Position numbers and translations under genes: made by a program. Below are positions 28,028 to 36,464 of a DNA stretch of 64,000 nt, in pieces. The notes below the pieces were generated by a model. It had not been told where the DNA came from and made no database searches. It worked only from the letters and a program-made list of their open reading frames with translations. Source of the DNA: CAVSUZ01 sp963791885 (GTDB lineage: Bacteria; Pseudomonadota; Alphaproteobacteria; Acetobacterales; Acetobacteraceae); the NCBI GenBank assembly GCA_963791885.1, contig CAWBUL010000006.1, forward strand, positions 1,612,001-1,676,000, given 5' to 3'. How positions within the stretch are numbered: the stretch's first letter is position 1; each line of letters opens with the position of its first letter.

Positions 28028-29290
28028 CTACGCCCAGCCTTTGAAGGGCAGCTCGAGTTTTCCGGTGGCGCTCGCCGCCGGCCAGATCGGCACGTAGTCG
28101 CTGCCCTGAAGCTGCACCAGCAGCGTGGAGGCAAGCTCATTCTGGCCCTGCGCGTTGAACTTGACGCCCTTGTAGCCGATCATCAGCTGATCGGGCTTCA
28201 GATCGGTGGCGACCAGCGCCGCCCGGATCTTGTCGGGATCGGTCGAACCGGCTCGGTTAATCGCATCGCACAGCACCAGGAAACCCTGCAGGGACCGAGC
28301 GCTGGTATCGTCCATGTCGTTGCCGGTCTTGGCCTTGTACATCGCGTTGACGATGTTGCTGTTGCTCCCCGGCTTGCCGATGCCGAAGGCGCTGCGGTCA
28401 ATGGCCCCCTGCGCGATGTCGCCGACCGCTTTGATGAACGCGGGATCGGAGAAGCCGGCATCATCGCCGATCACGACAGGCGGTTTGTAATTTTGTCCCT
28501 TCATGGTCTTGAGGAACAGGATCGAATCTGAGGTGTAGCTGACGAAGATGACCACATCCGGATTGGTCTGCTTCATCTGCAGCACCTCGGCGGTCAGATC
28601 AGCGCTATTGGCATTGTATGTGATACGACTCTTCAGCGCCAGGTTGCTCTCTTTCAAAGATGCAACAATGGCATCGCCCGTGCCGGTGCCGAAGTCGGTG
28701 TTCTCGTTGACGATCGTCACGCCGTCGACTTTTGTGCCGGCCTTCTTCAAATCAATGAGGAACGCGCCATAGGCCTTGCCGAAATCGGCGCCGAACGGCG
28801 TGGTGCGGAAGAACCACTTATAGCCGCGTGCCGTCAGGTTGGGCGCGGTGGACTCGCCCGCGACGAAAGGAACGCCGTAGCGTTCGGCCACAGCGCTGGA
28901 AGTGAGCGTGCAGCTTGATTGATATGCGCCCACCATGCCGACGACGTGGTCTTGCGTAATCAGCCGCAACGTCTGGCTTTGCGCGACCGCCGGATTGCCT
29001 TGGTGGTCGGCGAAGTCCACCGAGACTTTGCGGCCCTGCAGGTTCGGCAGGCCCGGCGTGGGCCCCAGCGGCAGGTCCTTCAGTTCGGGATGCGCGTTAT
29101 TGATGATGTCGAGCCCGATCTCGATCGCGGCCTTCATCTCTTGCCCGGCGGAGGCAGCCGAGCCGCTGAGCGGATAGGTGGCGCCAATCAGCACCGGCGC
29201 GCCTTGTGCATGCGCCTCCGGGGTGCGCGCGGCCAGCGGCAAGGCAAGCGGCAGGAGCATCGCGGTACGGCGCGAGATCGTGTTTGTCAT
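28028..29290 (-). CDS. Branched-chain-type ABC substrate-binding protein (second importer)
   Basis: 420 residues. A Tat/Sec-like export signal (SRRTAMLLPLALPLAARTPEAHAQG, shown here only by its extent, residues 6-31) is followed by a Peripla_BP_6 domain: PVLIGATYPLSGSAASAGQEMKAAIE, VSVDFADHQGNPAVAQSQTLRLI and VVGMVGAYQSSCTLTSSAVAERYG. The start is ATG at 29290, weakly supported by GGGGA upstream; the longer frame begins in the intergenic region. First gene of the second Liv operon. The substrate is unknown and no enzyme genes are linked to it on this strand. Confidence 0.91.
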   Translation of the reverse strand: MTNTISRRTAMLLPLALPLAARTPEAHAQGAPVLIGATYPLSGSAASAGQEMKAAIEIGLDIINNAHPELKDLPLGPTPGLPNLQGRKVSVDFADHQGNPAVAQSQTLRLITQDHVVGMVGAYQSSCTLTSSAVAERYGVPFVAGESTAPNLTARGYKWFFRTTPFGADFGKAYGAFLIDLKKAGTKVDGVTIVNENTDFGTGTGDAIVASLKESNLALKSRITYNANSADLTAEVLQMKQTNPDVVIFVSYTSDSILFLKTMKGQNYKPPVVIGDDAGFSDPAFIKAVGDIAQGAIDRSAFGIGKPGSNSNIVNAMYKAKTGNDMDDTSARSLQGFLVLCDAINRAGSTDPDKIRAALVATDLKPDQLMIGYKGVKFNAQGQNELASTLLVQLQGSDYVPIWPAASATGKLELPFKGWA

Positions 29291-29414
29291 GTTCCCCGTC
29301 CCCCAGGCGCAAAGCGGGATTCGAATCTCAGTATTTGTCCGCACGTTACGCGAATAGGTCCGAGTCCACAACGGGCGCACCGGACGGCCACCGAGGTTCG
29401 GGGTGGTTATGGAT

Positions 29415-30200
29415 CTATCTTATGATGATGCCCTGGCCGGTCGGCACCGTCAGGATTCGCACGTCATGGCGATCCGCGAATGCGTCGAATGCGCGCCTCT
29501 GGTCCTGGTGAGTCGCCCACGCGTAATCGTCCAGCACGACGATCGCACCAGGCGAGAGCTTATCCCAAAAAAAGTCGATCGCTGCGATTTCTGGCAGAAC
29601 GATATTCATGTCTATGGACAGGTAGGCGACCCGTCGATCAGACGGAAACGCAGCAAGCGTATCCGGCACCTTGCCGCGCACCAGACGCGCGCGCGGCCAG
29701 CGAGCGAAATTGGCACGCGTACGCTCGTAACATTCCTCATAGCTGTTCTCGTTGTGCCATGACGCGATGCCGTTGCGTTCGGAACTTCTCATTTGCTCTT
29801 CAGGGATGCCGGCAAACGTGTCAAACAGCCAGAAGTCTCGCTTGAGCGTGTTGAAATCAAGGTAGGCGCAAATAGCGCAGGATAGCAGTCCGGTATTGAC
29901 TCCGCATTCCACGAAATCGCCTTCGAGGCGCGCAGCGTGACTTGCTGCCCATAACGCTACATGCACGATCCATCGGCAGTCATCGATGTTCTTTCTGGTC
30001 CTGGTTGTCGTTCTCCATCCCACGGCAAACGCGTCTTGAAATTGCGGGTCATCCAGGAAGCCGGTGGACTTGCCGAAGGTACGCAGGCCGGAGCCTTCAT
30101 AGGAATATTTAAGGAACTGGGGACCGCCTTCAGCCGGATAGACGAGTTCGCCACCTGCGAACTGCAGGGCAACCGCCCGAGGCAGACCGTTCTGGTTCAA
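29415..30200 (-). CDS. TylF/MycF-like class I SAM-dependent methyltransferase
   Basis: 261 residues. The SAM-binding region is EGDFVECGVNTGLLSCAICAYLD, followed by the acidic FDTFAGIP and later LSIDMNIVLPEIAAIDFFWDKLSPGAIVVLDDYAW, the core of macrocin-O-methyltransferase (TylF) proteins with a metal-binding DD pair. Such enzymes O-methylate sugars or phenols. The start chosen is TTG at 30200 because AAGGAG lies 9 nt before it; TTG at 30239 is possible but lacks a ribosome site. It follows the MFS efflux gene on the same strand, so it may be the end of the MarR-regulated operon. Role there is open: modification of the exported compound, or a chance neighbour. Confidence 0.82.
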   Translation of the reverse strand: MNQNGLPRAVALQFAGGELVYPAEGGPQFLKYSYEGSGLRTFGKSTGFLDDPQFQDAFAVGWRTTTRTRKNIDDCRWIVHVALWAASHAARLEGDFVECGVNTGLLSCAICAYLDFNTLKRDFWLFDTFAGIPEEQMRSSERNGIASWHNENSYEECYERTRANFARWPRARLVRGKVPDTLAAFPSDRRVAYLSIDMNIVLPEIAAIDFFWDKLSPGAIVVLDDYAWATHQDQRRAFDAFADRHDVRILTVPTGQGIIIR

Positions 30201-30263
30201 TTTCTGGCACTCCTTGCCCCGCTTGGTTCTCCGCTTCAACCCTTCAAAAAGCGTAAATGCCGA

Positions 30264-31802
30264 TCAATCCATTGCAGCGTGCGATGGATCAGCCTTGGCG
30301 GACACGCCAGCCGGCCGGCGCATGAGGAACAGCAGCAGCAGTGCGGGTGCGGTGGTGAAGATCATCAGCCGATAGTCATCCAGATAGGCAATGATCTGCG
30401 CCTGTTGATTGATGATGCCGTCCAGCATCGCCGCGCCGTGGGGACTGGCCGGATTCAGCAATGCGCCGGCCGCGCCCTGCTGCAAGGCACGGTTGAACGG
30501 AGTGACCAAGGCGCCGATTTCCGCGTGAAGCGCCTGGGCGTTGTGTGCCAGCAGACCGGAGGTGATCGACACGCCGATGGCCGCGCCGATATTGCGCAAC
30601 AGACTGAACAGCGACGCGCCGTCCGTTCGCAGTGCCGGCGCCAGCGTAGCAAAGGCAATCACCTGCAATGGGATGAACACGAACCCCAGGCCGAACCCTT
30701 GCACGACGATGGCTGTAATCAACCTCGCCTGGGATACGTCCGGGGTCCAACGCGTCATCTCCCACAGCGACCAGCAAAGGGCCATGACGCCAAGAGCCAT
30801 CATCTTGCGTGGATCAACTCGTCCCGACAGACGACCGGCAATCACCATCGCCGCCATCGTACCGATACCCCGCGGCGCCATCACCAGCCCGGCCGTCTCG
30901 ACCGGATAGTTCGCCAGATTCTGCAGCCACGGCGCCATCAGCGCGGAGCTGGACACAAGGATGGTACCCATCGCGAACATCATCAGCAGCCCGGCGGAGA
31001 AGTTCCGGTCCTTGAAGAGGCTCGGGCGAATGAAGGGATGCGCCGCGGAGAATAGGTGCACCGTAAACAGATACAGACCCAGCCCGGCCAGCACCGCCTC
31101 GACGATAATTTCGCGGGAGGAGAACCAATCCTTGTCCTGGCCTCGGTCCAGCATGAGCTGCAGCGCACCGATCGCCATGGAGAGCGCCGCGAATCCGATC
31201 CAGTCGAAGCGCAGACTGTTCTGCGCCTGGGAACGGGGCATGAAGATCAGCAGGCCGCCGGTAGCGAGAATGCCGAACGGCAGGTTGACGTAGAACACCC
31301 AGCGCCAGTTGTAGATCTCGGTCAGATAACCGCCGAGCGTCGGCCCTAGAATCGGCCCCAGCATGACGCCGACGCCCCAGATCGCCATGGCCTGGCCGCG
31401 CTGTTCGATCGGGTAGATATCTAGCAGCGTCGCCTGCGACAGCGGCACCAGCGCGGCGCCGCACATGCCCTGCATCAGGCGGAACACCACCATTTGCGTC
31501 AGCGACTGCGCCGCGCCGCATAGCATCGAGGTAATGGTGAAGCCGACCAGGCAGATGATGAACAGCTGCTTGCGGCCGAAGCGCTGGGCCAGCCAGCCCA
31601 CGGGCGCGGTCATGATGGCCGCCGCCGTGATGTAGGACGTCAGGACCCAGGTTATCTCGTCGAAGCTGGCCGACAGACTGCCCTGCATATAGGGCAGCGC
31701 CACATTCGCGATAGTCTGATCCAGCGCCTGCATCAGGGTCGCACCCATGGTGCAGACGGTGATGATGCCGCGATGCGGGACCGTCTCCGCCGCGTTCACC
31801 AT
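30264..31802 (-). CDS. DHA2-family MFS multidrug efflux transporter (EmrB-like)
   Basis: 512 residues with 14 predicted membrane segments. DHA2 motifs: LDQTIANVALPYMQGSL at the first helix, WVLTSYITAAAIMTAPVGWLAQRFGRKQLF (motif A), LFRLMQGMCGAALVPLSQA-like motif B, and GPILGPTLGGYLTEIYNWRWVFYVNLP (motif C). It pairs with the HlyD-type adaptor encoded 4 bp upstream to form a proton-driven EmrAB-type pump that reaches across the envelope through an outer-membrane channel (not encoded here). Confidence 0.94.
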   Translation of the reverse strand: MVNAAETVPHRGIITVCTMGATLMQALDQTIANVALPYMQGSLSASFDEITWVLTSYITAAAIMTAPVGWLAQRFGRKQLFIICLVGFTITSMLCGAAQSLTQMVVFRLMQGMCGAALVPLSQATLLDIYPIEQRGQAMAIWGVGVMLGPILGPTLGGYLTEIYNWRWVFYVNLPFGILATGGLLIFMPRSQAQNSLRFDWIGFAALSMAIGALQLMLDRGQDKDWFSSREIIVEAVLAGLGLYLFTVHLFSAAHPFIRPSLFKDRNFSAGLLMMFAMGTILVSSSALMAPWLQNLANYPVETAGLVMAPRGIGTMAAMVIAGRLSGRVDPRKMMALGVMALCWSLWEMTRWTPDVSQARLITAIVVQGFGLGFVFIPLQVIAFATLAPALRTDGASLFSLLRNIGAAIGVSITSGLLAHNAQALHAEIGALVTPFNRALQQGAAGALLNPASPHGAAMLDGIINQQAQIIAYLDDYRLMIFTTAPALLLLFLMRRPAGVSAKADPSHAAMD

Positions 31803-31806
31803 CGAA

Positions 31807-32910
31807 TTAGAAGAGATCGGAGACCGAGCGCTTGTGACCGGTGTCGATTGTGGCCTCCACGCTCATGCCGGTGCGCAACTCCGGATCGCCCGGTTGACGA
31901 TCCACGCGGATGCGCACGGGAATGCGCTGCACGACCTTCACCCAGTTGCCGGAGGTATTCTGCGCCGGCAGCACTGAGAACTCCGACCCACTATTGGGGG
32001 AGATGCTCTCGACCACGCCCTTCCAAGTACGGCCTGGATAGGTGTCCACGCTGACGTCCACCGGATCGCCGGGCTTGACCCAGGTGAGTTCGGTTTCCTT
32101 CGGATTGGCCTCGATCCAGACATGCTCGGATGAAACCAGTCCGAAAGCGGCAACGGAGGCGCCGAGATACATGCCCGGCTGCACGCTATCGACCTCGGTG
32201 ACAGTGCCGGCGAAGGGGGCACGGATGACGCTATCATCGAGTTCCCGCTGGGCCTCATCCACTTTTGCCTTGGCGGAGAGGTATTCAGGCAGTTGCTCGA
32301 CCGGCAGGGCCGGATCGCCGCCAAGTTTCGCGAGCTGAACCTCGGATAGCAGGCGCAGCGCCTCAAGCGCGTGTTGGTCGGCGGCCACGGCGAACCGCGC
32401 GTTATCGTAATCGGCGCGGGTGATCCCGCCGCTGTGCACCAGACTGGTATATCGGTCGAGCGTGGCCTGGTCGGCCTGCATCTGGGACTGCTTCACCCCG
32501 ATGTCGCTCAGCATGCGTTGGTAGTCGCGCTGCATCGCCGTAAGATTGAGTTTCGTCTCATTCAGATTTGCCTGGGCACCCTCCACGGCGATCTGGAAGC
32601 GCCGCGGATCGAGGCGCAGTAGCACCTGGCCCTTTTTCACGTGCTGGCCGTCCTTGACCGGAACCTCCAGGACAAGGCCCGCCACATCTGTGGCCAGCGG
32701 TTCCTTCGCGGCGCGCACATAGGCATCGTCAATGCTCACGTAGCGGCCGCCGGTGACCCAGAAGAATCCCGCACCCACGGCCACGACCACGATGCCCAGC
32801 AGCATGAGCATCGGACCCAGGACTCGGCGGCTGATGCCGAGCCGGCCGGAGCGTCGGGTCCGCTCGGGAGCGAGCGATCCCGTGCGGGGAGCGGCGGCGG
32901 TCTGCGACAT
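31807..32910 (-). CDS. HlyD-family membrane fusion protein (EmrA-like)
   Basis: 367 residues. A single N-terminal membrane anchor (about residues 28-50, MLMLLGIVVVAVGAGFFWV), then the lipoyl-like half ATDVAGLVLEVPVKDGQHVKKGQVLLRLDP, an alpha-hairpin (about 85-190) and the barrel GTVTEVDSVQPGMYL. The periplasmic adaptor of the efflux pump. Its ATG overlaps the MarR stop by one base (TGATG), and the MFS gene follows after 4 bp. Confidence 0.93.
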   Translation of the reverse strand: MSQTAAAPRTGSLAPERTRRSGRLGISRRVLGPMLMLLGIVVVAVGAGFFWVTGGRYVSIDDAYVRAAKEPLATDVAGLVLEVPVKDGQHVKKGQVLLRLDPRRFQIAVEGAQANLNETKLNLTAMQRDYQRMLSDIGVKQSQMQADQATLDRYTSLVHSGGITRADYDNARFAVAADQHALEALRLLSEVQLAKLGGDPALPVEQLPEYLSAKAKVDEAQRELDDSVIRAPFAGTVTEVDSVQPGMYLGASVAAFGLVSSEHVWIEANPKETELTWVKPGDPVDVSVDTYPGRTWKGVVESISPNSGSEFSVLPAQNTSGNWVKVVQRIPVRIRVDRQPGDPELRTGMSVEATIDTGHKRSVSDLF

Positions 32911-33368
32911 CAGGCGGCCTCTTCGGCGCTGGGGTCGCCGCGGCGAGCCGTCAGCACTGCCTTCATGGCGATCAGGGCTTCGGTTGTGGTCTCGACGGTG
33001 GCGGGCGGCAGATTGGCGGTGAGAAGGCGATTGATCTCAGCACGCTGGTGGCTGATTTCTTCGAGTTCCGTGTGGGCAGCCGGCTGCAAATGGAGCCGCC
33101 AGATGCGACGGTCCTTCGGATCGGGCCGGCGCTCCACCATGCCGCTCGCCTCCAATCGGTCGATCAGCCGGGCGACGGTAATCGGCTCCACTTCGAGAAG
33201 CTCGGCTAGCTCCTTCTGGGTGATGCCGGGCTGGCGCTCCAGCCAGATCAGGATGCCCCACTGTGCCCGTGTCATGCCTCGGAGACGGGCGCGGCGGTCG
33301 CCCTCGACCCGGAGCAGACGCGCCACATCATGAAGCAGAAAGAGCAGGTCGCGCTGGAAGTCTGTCAC
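32910..33368 (-). CDS. MarR-family transcriptional regulator of the efflux operon
   Basis: 152 residues, standard MarR length. The winged helix spans about residues 35-105: RAQWGILIWLERQPGITQKELAELLEVEPITVARLIDRLEASGMVERR, followed by DPKDRRIWRLHL, the wing. First gene of the operon and thus autoregulated in the usual manner. A perfect 20-bp palindrome 29 bp upstream of its start codon is the best operator candidate. Effector unknown, probably a phenolic or lipophilic substrate of the pump. Confidence 0.93.
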   Translation of the reverse strand: MTDFQRDLLFLLHDVARLLRVEGDRRARLRGMTRAQWGILIWLERQPGITQKELAELLEVEPITVARLIDRLEASGMVERRPDPKDRRIWRLHLQPAAHTELEEISHQRAEINRLLTANLPPATVETTTEALIAMKAVLTARRGDPSAEEAA

Positions 33369-33396
33369 GTGTCTTGGACGCTGTTAAATTCCACCC

Positions 33397-33416
33397 ATCA
33401 TAAGCCGGCTTATGAT
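33397..33416. promoter_or_regulatory. Perfect 20-bp palindrome, probable MarR operator
   Basis: The sequence ATCATAAGCC/GGCTTATGAT is a perfect inverted repeat with no spacer, centred between 33406 and 33407. It lies 29 bp before the MarR start codon and about 230 bp before ftsH. MarR proteins bind palindromes of 16-20 bp overlapping their own promoters, so this is the natural site. It sits in the only gap between the two transcription units, so binding could in principle affect ftsH too. Confidence 0.68.
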
Positions 33417-33647
33417 CAGCTGACCAGTGTCAGTTAAGCTTTCGTTATGCTTTTTGCTCAGAGCGGGGATGAATTCCTGGCGGGCTCGGCGCCCCCGGCT
33501 TGGCGTGACGGCTGCTTCCTATCGGCTTCTTGGGGGTGCGCGACGGGCAAAAACTCCCTATGTTCACTTCCGCGGACCCTGAAAGCATCGGCTCACCCCG
33601 AGAGTGGCCAGGTCAACCGGCGGACATGGAGTCGTGGGCAGACCCGT

Positions 33648-35576
33648 ATGAGCAATTTCGGCCGCAACCTGGCACTCTGGGTGATCATCGCCCTGTTGCT
33701 GGTGGTTCTGTTCAATCTGTTCCAGCCTGGAACGACACGGACCACCTCCACCCAAATCGCCTATTCCGACTTCATCACCGAGGTCAATCAGGGCCACGTC
33801 CGGGACGTCGTCATCCAAGGGCGCGATATCAGCGGCCAGTTGAGCGACGGGCGGACGTTCGAGACCTACACCCCGGATGATCCGACGCTGGTGCATCAGC
33901 TGACCAGCCATGGCGTGCGGGTGATCGCCAAGCCGCGCGAAGCCGATGTGAACCCGCTGCTGCATTATGTGCTGTCGTGGTTCCCGATGCTGCTGCTGAT
34001 CGGCGTTTGGGTGTTCTTCATGCGCCAGATGCAGGCCGGCGGTGGGCGGGCGATGGGCTTTGGTAAATCCCGCGCTCGGTTGCTGACGGAAAAACAGGGG
34101 CGGGTGACATTCGAGGATGTCGCGGGCATCGACGAGGCGAAGGGTGAACTGCAGGAAATCGTTGAATTCCTGAAGGACCCGCAGAAGTTCCAACGGCTCG
34201 GCGGCAAGATTCCCAAGGGCGTGCTGCTGGTTGGCCCTCCTGGCACCGGCAAGACCTTGCTGGCGCGGGCCATCGCCGGCGAGGCGAACGTGCCGTTCTT
34301 CACCATCTCGGGTTCTGACTTCGTCGAAATGTTCGTGGGTGTCGGTGCCAGCCGCGTGCGCGACATGTTCGAGCAGGGCAAGAAGAACGCGCCGTGTATC
34401 ATCTTCATCGATGAAATCGATGCGGTCGGGCGGCATCGCGGCGCGGGCCTGGGTGGCGGCAATGATGAACGCGAGCAGACGCTCAATCAGATGCTCGTCG
34501 AGATGGACGGCTTCGAATCCAACGAGGGCGTCATCCTTATCGCGGCGACGAACCGTCCGGACGTGCTCGACCCTGCGCTGCTTCGGCCGGGGCGGTTCGA
34601 CCGGCAGGTCGTGGTGCCGAACCCGGATGTGAACGGGCGGGAGAAGATCCTGCGCGTGCATATGCGGAAGGTGCCGCTGGCGTCCGATGTCGATCCGAAG
34701 GTGATTGCGCGGGGCACGCCTGGCTTCTCCGGCGCTGACTTGGCGAACCTCGTGAACGAGGCGGCGCTTCTGGCCGCCCGGCTCGGCAAACGCGTTGTCG
34801 CGATGCTCGAGTTCGAGAACGCCAAGGATAAGGTGATGATGGGCACCGAGCGCCGGTCGCTCGTCATGTCGGAAGCGGAGAAGCGCATGACCGCCTATCA
34901 CGAGGCGGGCCACGCGCTATGCGCCATGCATGAGCCCGAATGCGATCCGGTGCACAAGGCGACGATCATCCCGCGCGGGCGGGCGTTAGGGCTGGTCATG
35001 AGCCTGCCGGAGGGTGACCGCTATTCCAAATCCAAGTCTAAGCTGCTGTCCGAACTGATCATGGCCATGGGCGGCCGCGCGGCGGAGGAGATCATCTTCG
35101 GCCCTGAGAAGGTCTCCAACGGTGCAGCGGGCGACATCAAAATGGCGACCGATCAGGCCCGGCGGATGATCACCGAATGGGGCATGAGCGAGAAGCTCGG
35201 CATGATCGCCTACGGTGACAACAGCCAGGAGGTGTTCCTGGGACACTCGGTCACGCAGAACAAGAACGTCTCCGAGGCAACGGCGCGCGAAATCGATGCC
35301 GAGATCAAGGACGTCATCGACCGGTCGTATGCCAAGGCCCGGCGATTGCTGACCGAGAATATCGAGGAACTGCACCGGTTGGCACGTGGCTTACTGGAGC
35401 ATGAAACGCTTAGCGGCGACGAAATCCGCACCGTGCTGCGGGGCGAGCCGGTGATCCGGAAGGTGGTGGACGAGCCCGCACCCGAGAGCCGGCGAGCGTC
35501 AGTGCCGACAACGGGCCGGCCGTCCGCTTCGCCACCTCCCGCTGGCGGGCTGGGTCCAGCGCCTCAGCCGGGGTGA
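33648..35576 (+). CDS. ftsH: ATP-dependent zinc metalloprotease FtsH
   Basis: 642 residues. Two N-terminal membrane segments (about 9-26 and 101-123) flank a small periplasmic domain. The AAA+ domain has Walker A GPPGTGKT at 196-203, Walker B IIFIDEIDAVG and the second-region arginines in RPGRFDRQV. The zinc protease domain has HEAGH at 418-422. It degrades unfolded membrane proteins and selected cytosolic regulators at the inner membrane. The start MSNFGRNLALWVII at 33648 matches the alphaproteobacterial form; the frame is open 67 codons further but that part is not conserved-looking. The C-terminus ends in a Pro/Gly-rich tail. No strong ribosome site is visible. Confidence 0.96.
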   Translation: MSNFGRNLALWVIIALLLVVLFNLFQPGTTRTTSTQIAYSDFITEVNQGHVRDVVIQGRDISGQLSDGRTFETYTPDDPTLVHQLTSHGVRVIAKPREADVNPLLHYVLSWFPMLLLIGVWVFFMRQMQAGGGRAMGFGKSRARLLTEKQGRVTFEDVAGIDEAKGELQEIVEFLKDPQKFQRLGGKIPKGVLLVGPPGTGKTLLARAIAGEANVPFFTISGSDFVEMFVGVGASRVRDMFEQGKKNAPCIIFIDEIDAVGRHRGAGLGGGNDEREQTLNQMLVEMDGFESNEGVILIAATNRPDVLDPALLRPGRFDRQVVVPNPDVNGREKILRVHMRKVPLASDVDPKVIARGTPGFSGADLANLVNEAALLAARLGKRVVAMLEFENAKDKVMMGTERRSLVMSEAEKRMTAYHEAGHALCAMHEPECDPVHKATIIPRGRALGLVMSLPEGDRYSKSKSKLLSELIMAMGGRAAEEIIFGPEKVSNGAAGDIKMATDQARRMITEWGMSEKLGMIAYGDNSQEVFLGHSVTQNKNVSEATAREIDAEIKDVIDRSYAKARRLLTENIEELHRLARGLLEHETLSGDEIRTVLRGEPVIRKVVDEPAPESRRASVPTTGRPSASPPPAGGLGPAPQPG

Positions 35577-35869
35577 GAGTGGCGGGCGTGTCAGGGACCG
35601 AACCGCACACGGAGATCGTTCCCGCCAATGCGCGACGCCTTGTGAGGGCACGACCGGCTCTGGCCGTCGGCGCGACTGCGATCGGTGCGGTGGCACTCGG
35701 TGCCCTTGCGGTAGGCGCCCTGGCGGTCGGCAAACTGGCGATTGGGCAACTGGCACTCGGGGAGGCAAGGATTGGCCAAGCTCGCGTGGGGCGGGGACGC
35801 GTTGGGGAGCTGCGGATCACGAGTTTGGTGATTGACGAGATTCGGATCTCGCGGATCCGGCGCGTTTAG
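35573..35869 (+). CDS. Small protein of tandem pentapeptides, translationally coupled to ftsH
   Basis: 98 residues. GTG at 35573 overlaps the ftsH stop (GTGA). From about residue 27 the chain is almost entirely five-residue units: ALAVG, ATAIG, AVALG, ALAVG, ALAVG, KLAIG, QLALG, EARIG, QARVG, RGRVG, ELRIT, SLVID, EIRIS. The first half is small and hydrophobic, and the second half swaps Ala for charged residues while keeping the spacing. A regular hydrophobic residue at position 2 or 4 with Gly at 5 fits a right-handed beta-helix coil (pentapeptide-repeat-like), though it is not the classic A(D/N)Lxx sequence. No signal peptide. Function unknown; the coupling suggests a product made with FtsH. 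Confidence 0.72.
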   Translation: MRVAGVSGTEPHTEIVPANARRLVRARPALAVGATAIGAVALGALAVGALAVGKLAIGQLALGEARIGQARVGRGRVGELRITSLVIDEIRISRIRRV

Positions 35870-36376
35870 AGCCTTTCAGGTTGAGTGTGTCGCAATGCGC
35901 AAAGTTGCGGTGTTCGGCAATGCCGGCGGCGGCAAATCCGCCCTGGCCAGACAACTGGCGGCGGTTACAAGGTTGCCGCTGTTCCCGATCGACGTCATCA
36001 ACTATCGGGCAGGCTCGTACGCTCCAGGCAACGCGGTCACGCCGCGTGAATATGAGCGGTTTCACGCGAACCTTCTAACCCAAGAACAGTGGATTGTTGA
36101 TGGCTTTGATAGTGTCGAGCAGACCTTCAAACGCTTTGCCGCGGCCGATACGCTGATTTATGTCGACCTGCCGCTCGCGACCCATTTTCGATGGATCACG
36201 AAGCGTCTGATCAAGGGATTGTTTCGAAATCCGCAGGGCTGGCCGGCGAATGCTCCGGTCTGGCGCAGCACCATGAGCGGCTATCGGGTGCTTCGGCTCA
36301 GTCATCGCCATCTGATACCGAAGTACAGGCACGATGTCGCCACCGCCTGGATCAATCCAAGCGGGTTTATCATCTA

Positions 36377-36394
36377 GGGAGACTCTGAAGAATC
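36377..36394 (+). repeat. Left terminal inverted repeat of the IS5-family element
   Basis: GGGAGACTCTGAAGAATC. It matches the right end at 14 of 18 positions in inverted orientation. The preceding TA (36375-36376) is the left copy of the target duplication. Confidence 0.78.
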
Positions 36395-36464
36395 CCATCT
36401 CGACACGGTCACGGAGCAGCCTGTAGTTGAGTGGCGTTGATTACATTCGGATCGACCGAACGGG

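Noticed and set aside
33447..33647. N-terminal extension of FtsH by 67 residues
   Set aside because: The extra residues are not membrane- or domain-like, and the family starts at the MSNFGRNLALW position.
33564..34913. A 449-codon minus-strand frame across ftsH
   Set aside because: Antisense to the clear FtsH sequence. No domain or ribosome site.
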